Below, piece by piece: positions 40,648 to 44,222 of a stretch of 44,222 bases of DNA; position 1 is the stretch's first letter; each line of letters starts with the position of its first letter. The notes below the pieces were generated by a model. It was given only the letters and a program-made list of their open reading frames with translations, did not search any database and was not told the DNA's origin. Where the stretch lies: positions 1 to 44,222 of the forward strand of contig NZ_QOIO01000047.1 in assembly GCF_003332305.1 (NCBI RefSeq), written 5' to 3'. The position numbers and the translations under genes were made by a program. This DNA is from Microvirga aerophila. Lineage in GTDB: Bacteria; Pseudomonadota; Alphaproteobacteria; Rhizobiales; Beijerinckiaceae.

Positions 40648-41280
40648 TCAGGCCTCCACCAGTCCGTTTCGGATTGCGTAGCGGATCAGCGCTGCCGTCG
40701 TGTCGAGGTTGAGCTTGCGCAGGGCCAGGGCACGATGCGTCTCGACGGTTTTGGTGCTGATGCTGAGGATGTCGGCGATCTGCTTGTTGGTCTGGCCATC
40801 GGCGATCAGTTGCACCACGGCCTTCTCGCGCGCGGTCAGCGCCGCCTCGTGCGCGCATCCCTTCGCCAGGTAGGTCTCGAGCAATGCCTCGGAGACCTTG
40901 CCGGTGAAGAAGGGCTTGTGGGCGGCCAGGCTTTCTACCGCCGAGACCAGGAACTGCCTGGCGTCGGACTTGAGCAGGAAGCCGCGGGCTCCAGCCTCGA
41001 GGACGTCCCGCACCAGACAGTCCGTATCGTGCATGGTGAAGATGAGCACCTCGACGCCGGGTAGACGGGTCCGGATCTGCCGGGTCGCCTCGACGCCGTT
41101 CACCAGTGGCAGGCTGTAGTCGAGGACCACGATGTCGGGCCGGGTGGCCACGGCCTGGTCGATGGCCTCCTTGCCGTCCCGGGCCTCGCCGACCACCTCC
41201 CAGCCCTCATGCCCTTCCAGGATGGCCCGGACGCCGGAGCGGACCACGTCGTGATCGTCGGCGATCAGGATGCGCGTCAT
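40648..41280 (-). CDS. NarL/FixJ-type response regulator
   Basis: 210 residues. The receiver domain has the acidic pocket DDH (residues 8-10), the phosphoacceptor Asp54 (VVLDYSLP), the switch residue in IFTMHD and Lys104 in LKSDA. The C-terminal LuxR-type HTH (about 145-205) has ALTAREKAVVQLIADGQTNK and STKTVETHRALALRKL. The first ATG is used. The kinase gene precedes it by 133 nt on the same strand, a cognate pair. Target genes are unknown; the AraC gene that follows may be one. Confidence 0.95.
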   Translation of the reverse strand: MTRILIADDHDVVRSGVRAILEGHEGWEVVGEARDGKEAIDQAVATRPDIVVLDYSLPLVNGVEATRQIRTRLPGVEVLIFTMHDTDCLVRDVLEAGARGFLLKSDARQFLVSAVESLAAHKPFFTGKVSEALLETYLAKGCAHEAALTAREKAVVQLIADGQTNKQIADILSISTKTVETHRALALRKLNLDTTAALIRYAIRNGLVEA

Positions 41281-41413
41281 GGCGAGCCTTCCTTCGGCGA
41301 CCCAGTGCCACCGGCAGTTCCGGTGAGCCCGAGTCCGAAGTCAGGTTACACCTCCCAGCGTACTGCTCCACCTGGGCAGAACCCTGAAACTGGGGGAGGC
41401 AGACCCTGAAACT

Positions 41414-43153
41414 TCAGGAAGGCGCGTCGCAGTCCGCCTCGGCGGGGTCCGACAGCCATTGCATCCTCAGGCGCCCGGCAGGCGGCCGTGCACGGCCGCT
41501 CCGGGATATTGGAACCATCGCGACAAGGCGGGTGCCACCCCAACCCGTCCGGATCCTTAAGGTCCCGCCGAACTGCTCCAGGCGGGCCTGCATGCCGGCA
41601 ATGCCGACCCCGAGACGGATCGATCCGTCCGACCGGTCCCTTCTCACCATCCCATGTCCGTCGTCGCGGATGCGGATGATCAGGCGTCCAAACGTGATCC
41701 GGGCCTTGACCGACACGTGCGAGGCATCGGCATGCCGATGCACGTTGGTCAGCGCCTCCTGCACCACGCGCAGGATCGCCCGCTGAAGTTCCAGCGGCAG
41801 CTCATCGATCTCCTCCGGAATCCGGATCCGCGCGACGAGCCCTGTGCGCCCGGCGAAGCCCTCGGCAAAGTCCCGCAATGTCGCCTGGAGACCATCAGTC
41901 GCCAGGTTCGGCGGATGCAGCAGATAGGTGAAGATGCGCAGCTCCCTGAGCGCCTCGCTGAGCAGGCTTTCGATCTCCGCAAACGCGGAGCGGGATGCCG
42001 GAGTGGCCACGACCGTTCTCTCGAGACCAGCCAGTCCGAGGCTCGCCGCCACGAGGTGCTGCGCCGTCGAGTCGTGCAGCTCGCGTGCAATGCGCTGGCG
42101 TTCCTCTTCCTGAAGGGCGAGCAGTTGCCCCGACAATTCGCTGACCTGCTTCTTCGCTCCCGTGACCTGATCGGACAGCGTTCGGAGCGGCTGCTCCACT
42201 TGGCGGGCCGTGAACCAGGCGGCAATCCCTCCGGCGAGCAGGAGAAGAGATGCCGGCCCGGCCATTCGCCACAATGCAGCGGAGACAGGTGCATTCAGAT
42301 CGGCCAGCGGCACCGTGACCACACTCGTCCAGTTCGTCGCGCCCGACCGGCGGTAGGCGACAAGGACCGGGACCCCACGGTCATCCGTGGCCTCGACCGT
42401 CCCCGTGATCGTACTGTCCGGCCCCGCATCGGCGAGGCGGCTGGCCAGGGCTGCGGGAACTGGCAGATCGGACCCTTTGCGGCCATCCCTGTCGGCCACG
42501 ATCGGCTGGAGCTTGCGGTCGTAGAGCCCTTTCACCCAGCCGGCGGGCAGCGTCTGGTCATCGAGGATCGTGCCCAGCCGCGCCTCCGTCAGGATGATCG
42601 TCAGATGGCCGTTCATCCGGCCCTCGGCATCGTCGAGCCGGAGGCTGAGGGCCACGACGATGCTGCCCTTCAAGGGCGCCAGCGCTCGGCCCGAGACGGC
42701 CCATCCCCGGTCCCGGATCCGCTCAAAGGCCTCGCGGTAGTTCGGGAAGTCGACGTGCCGCGGGAGCGGCGATCCGAACGGGCGCAACGTGTTGGCGACC
42801 TGCCGCTCGAGGTCGTTGAGGACCAGCCACGAGCCTTCCGGAACCGGCGTCGCCTTGAGCTGATCGTAGAAGGCCCTGACGTCGCCGGAGAGGAGCGCCG
42901 GGGACTTCGACAGGCCCTTGAGCAGGTAATTGACTGCGGCGACCTCCTGATCGAAGCCGAAGGAGAGCGCCTTGGCAGCCTCCAGCGCACGGTGCTCGAT
43001 CGCGTGCCGCTCCTCGGCGGCGCGGGAGAGCAACAGGGCCGCGGCGACGACGCATGCAGCGATCGTGATGACCATGAAGGTCAGAGCAATCCGCCGCCGC
43101 AGACGGGGCGGCGGGCCCGAGAGCGCAACCACCGGGATGGTGCCATTGCTCAT
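41414..43153 (-). CDS. NarX/DegS-type sensor histidine kinase
   Basis: 579 residues from ATG 43153 (GGAG upstream); a start at 43222 would add an Arg-rich stretch and is less likely. There is a membrane helix at about 22-43, an extracytoplasmic sensor region (about 45-295, resembling dCache domains), a second helix at about 298-316, then a coiled-coil-like stretch and the HisKA_3 box with His360 (RIARELHDSTAQHL), N-box near 466 (VQEALTNVHRHADAS), and G-box motifs (IRDDGHGM; LGVGIAGM). It phosphorylates the response regulator at 40648. The signal is not readable from the sequence. Confidence 0.92.
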   Translation of the reverse strand: MSNGTIPVVALSGPPPRLRRRIALTFMVITIAACVVAAALLLSRAAEERHAIEHRALEAAKALSFGFDQEVAAVNYLLKGLSKSPALLSGDVRAFYDQLKATPVPEGSWLVLNDLERQVANTLRPFGSPLPRHVDFPNYREAFERIRDRGWAVSGRALAPLKGSIVVALSLRLDDAEGRMNGHLTIILTEARLGTILDDQTLPAGWVKGLYDRKLQPIVADRDGRKGSDLPVPAALASRLADAGPDSTITGTVEATDDRGVPVLVAYRRSGATNWTSVVTVPLADLNAPVSAALWRMAGPASLLLLAGGIAAWFTARQVEQPLRTLSDQVTGAKKQVSELSGQLLALQEEERQRIARELHDSTAQHLVAASLGLAGLERTVVATPASRSAFAEIESLLSEALRELRIFTYLLHPPNLATDGLQATLRDFAEGFAGRTGLVARIRIPEEIDELPLELQRAILRVVQEALTNVHRHADASHVSVKARITFGRLIIRIRDDGHGMVRRDRSDGSIRLGVGIAGMQARLEQFGGTLRIRTGWGGTRLVAMVPISRSGRARPPAGRLRMQWLSDPAEADCDAPS

Positions 43154-43551
43154 GAGGCGATCTCCGGCCGCAAGGGCAACGCAACGGGACCGGGGTCGCG
43201 ACGGGCCCTCGTCCGGTAACATAGGTTAAACCCTGGGTCGCTTCCTGTCGACCGGGATCGCCATCGACCCGCGCGCTGGTCTGCTGGGCCAGGGTGAGGC
43301 ACAAATCAGGGTCTGCCTCCATCAGTTTCAGGATCGACCCCAATAGACCCTCGTCCGCGAACGGCGCGACACTGCACACATGCCGGAACGGAAGCAACAT
43401 TCATAAAGGCTGTCCTCATCGGTCAAGTGAGTGTCCCGCGCTGTCAAGCGAGCTCCGGCAACGGGTCTAGGATACGTGCCTGCGGGAAGGCCTTGGTCCT
43501 GTCCGCCAGCAAGTCACGCCGACAGCGCATACCCCTTCGAGGATGGATGCC
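43154..43551. other. 398-nt gap between divergent kinase and FGE-like genes
   Basis: It contains the second copy of the 20-bp repeat (43408-43427). A minus-strand frame from about 43400 starts MLLPFRHVCSVAPFADEG and looks weakly protein-like for about 60 codons before running on in another frame of the kinase gene; I do not call it. Promoters for both flanking genes should lie here. Confidence 0.35.
43408..43427. repeat. 20-bp sequence repeated at 33674
   Basis: GGCTGTCCTCATCGGTCAAG, one mismatch from 33674-33693. It lies in the gap before the FGE-like gene, about 125 nt ahead of its start. Confidence 0.4.
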
Positions 43552-44222
43552 ATGACTGATGTGGATTTCGTCACTTCGACCGACGTTGCCTTCGATAGGC
43601 AGCCGGCCGACAACGGCATGATCCGGCTTCCCGGTGGTACGTTCCGGATGGGCTCGGATAGGCACTATCCCGAAGAGGCGCCGGTCCACCGCGTCACCGT
43701 CGATGCGTTCTGGATCGACCGGACACCGGTCACCAACCGCCAGTTCCGCGACTTCGTCCGCGCCACAGGGCACGTCACGGTTGCAGAAATCGCACCCGAT
43801 CCCAAGGACTACCCTGCTGCCCTGCCGCACCTGCTCCATGCCGGCTCACTCGTGTTCAGGCCGCCGGATTATCCAGTCGATCTCCGTCACTTCAGCCAAT
43901 GGTGGGCGTTCAAGGCCGGGGTGAACTGGCGCCGTCCCTATGGCCCGGGCTCGTCCATCAAGGGCCTGGACGACCATCCGGTCGTGCATGTCGCCTATGC
44001 CGACGCGGCGGCCTATGCCCGTTGGGTCGGCAAAGATCTGCCGACCGAGGCCGAATGGGAGTTCGCGGCCCGCGGTGGACTCGACAGGACCGAGTTCGCC
44101 TGGGGCGAAGAGTTCGCACCCGGCGGACGGCAGATGGCCAACACTTGGCAGGGCGCCTTTCCATTCCAGAATACGCGGCTCGATGGTTACGAGCGCACAT
44201 CGCCGGTCACGGCCTTCCCGCC
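43552..44222 (+). CDS. Formylglycine-generating enzyme (SUMF1/FGE)-like protein, cut by the window edge
   Basis: The frame runs from ATG 43552 (GAGG upstream; an in-frame ATG at 43543 is also possible) to the end of the window without a stop, at least 223 residues. It begins with the FGE fold motifs MIRLPGGTFRMGSDRHYPEE and FWIDRTPVTNRQFRDFV, then HPVVHVAYADAAAYARWVG, LPTEAEWEFAARGG, FAWGEEF and ANTWQGAFPFQNT. These fit enzymes that convert an active-site Cys of sulfatases to formylglycine. The catalytic cysteines would lie beyond the edge, so an unrelated FGE-sulfatase-domain protein (for example ergothioneine or serine-kinase associated) cannot be excluded. No sulfatase is in the window. 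Confidence 0.9.
   Translation, partial: MTDVDFVTSTDVAFDRQPADNGMIRLPGGTFRMGSDRHYPEEAPVHRVTVDAFWIDRTPVTNRQFRDFVRATGHVTVAEIAPDPKDYPAALPHLLHAGSLVFRPPDYPVDLRHFSQWWAFKAGVNWRRPYGPGSSIKGLDDHPVVHVAYADAAAYARWVGKDLPTEAEWEFAARGGLDRTEFAWGEEFAPGGRQMANTWQGAFPFQNTRLDGYERTSPVTAFP

Overview
The window looks like chromosomal DNA of a high-GC alphaproteobacterium of the Hyphomicrobiales (Rhizobiales), of the Microvirga / Methylobacterium / Bradyrhizobium kind. This is inferred from protein families typical of that group (DUF6894, DUF992, outer-membrane immunogenic-type beta-barrels with an AADLP mature start, PhaC, FixK-type boxes, many small secreted proteins), not from a marker gene. I saw no rRNA, tRNA, CRISPR array or intact insertion sequence.

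Region 1 (about 0.6-14.3 kb) is a low-oxygen / energy-stress block: three universal stress proteins (one frameshifted), two zinc alcohol dehydrogenases, a small cytochrome c, a beta-CASP metallo-hydrolase, a quinone-reductase-like flavoprotein, a cation P-type ATPase, a class I PHA synthase and a flavin split-barrel protein. Four FNR/FixK-type boxes lie in its promoter regions (1507, 5195, 11096, 14242). For five genes the box centre is 84-100 nt upstream of the chosen start, so I read the block as one FixK/FNR-type regulon.

Region 2 (about 14.5-26 kb) is an envelope block. Its centre is a membrane-anchored regulator-like protein (17052..18914): an N-terminal winged-helix-like domain, one membrane helix, a TolB-like domain and TPRs. 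The start region of this gene exists a second time, truncated, at 14591-14759. TTACTGTA / GTAAACTACA-type sequences recur before both copies and in the intergenic regions beside the neighbouring envelope genes. Those genes encode a lipoprotein, a secreted protein whose frame holds two in-frame TAA codons, an HdeA-like protein, and a tight run of DUF3604 hydrolase, PpiC-type isomerase, HupE/UreJ-type membrane protein, small cysteine-rich secreted protein, exported HAD phosphatase and AI-2E-type transporter. This is the best candidate here for an undescribed system.

Region 3 (about 26.5-39.4 kb) is looser accessory DNA: two LssY_C paralogues, small secreted or membrane proteins, DUF992, DUF6894, a full and a truncated AraC regulator, two outer-membrane beta-barrels, a decayed TolC-type gene and a second HdeA-like gene. 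An AT-rich island and a candidate small RNA lie just before the first beta-barrel gene.

Region 4 (39.4-44.2 kb) holds a histidine kinase, a NarL-type response regulator and an AraC regulator in one likely operon. It ends in a formylglycine-generating-enzyme-like gene cut by the window edge.
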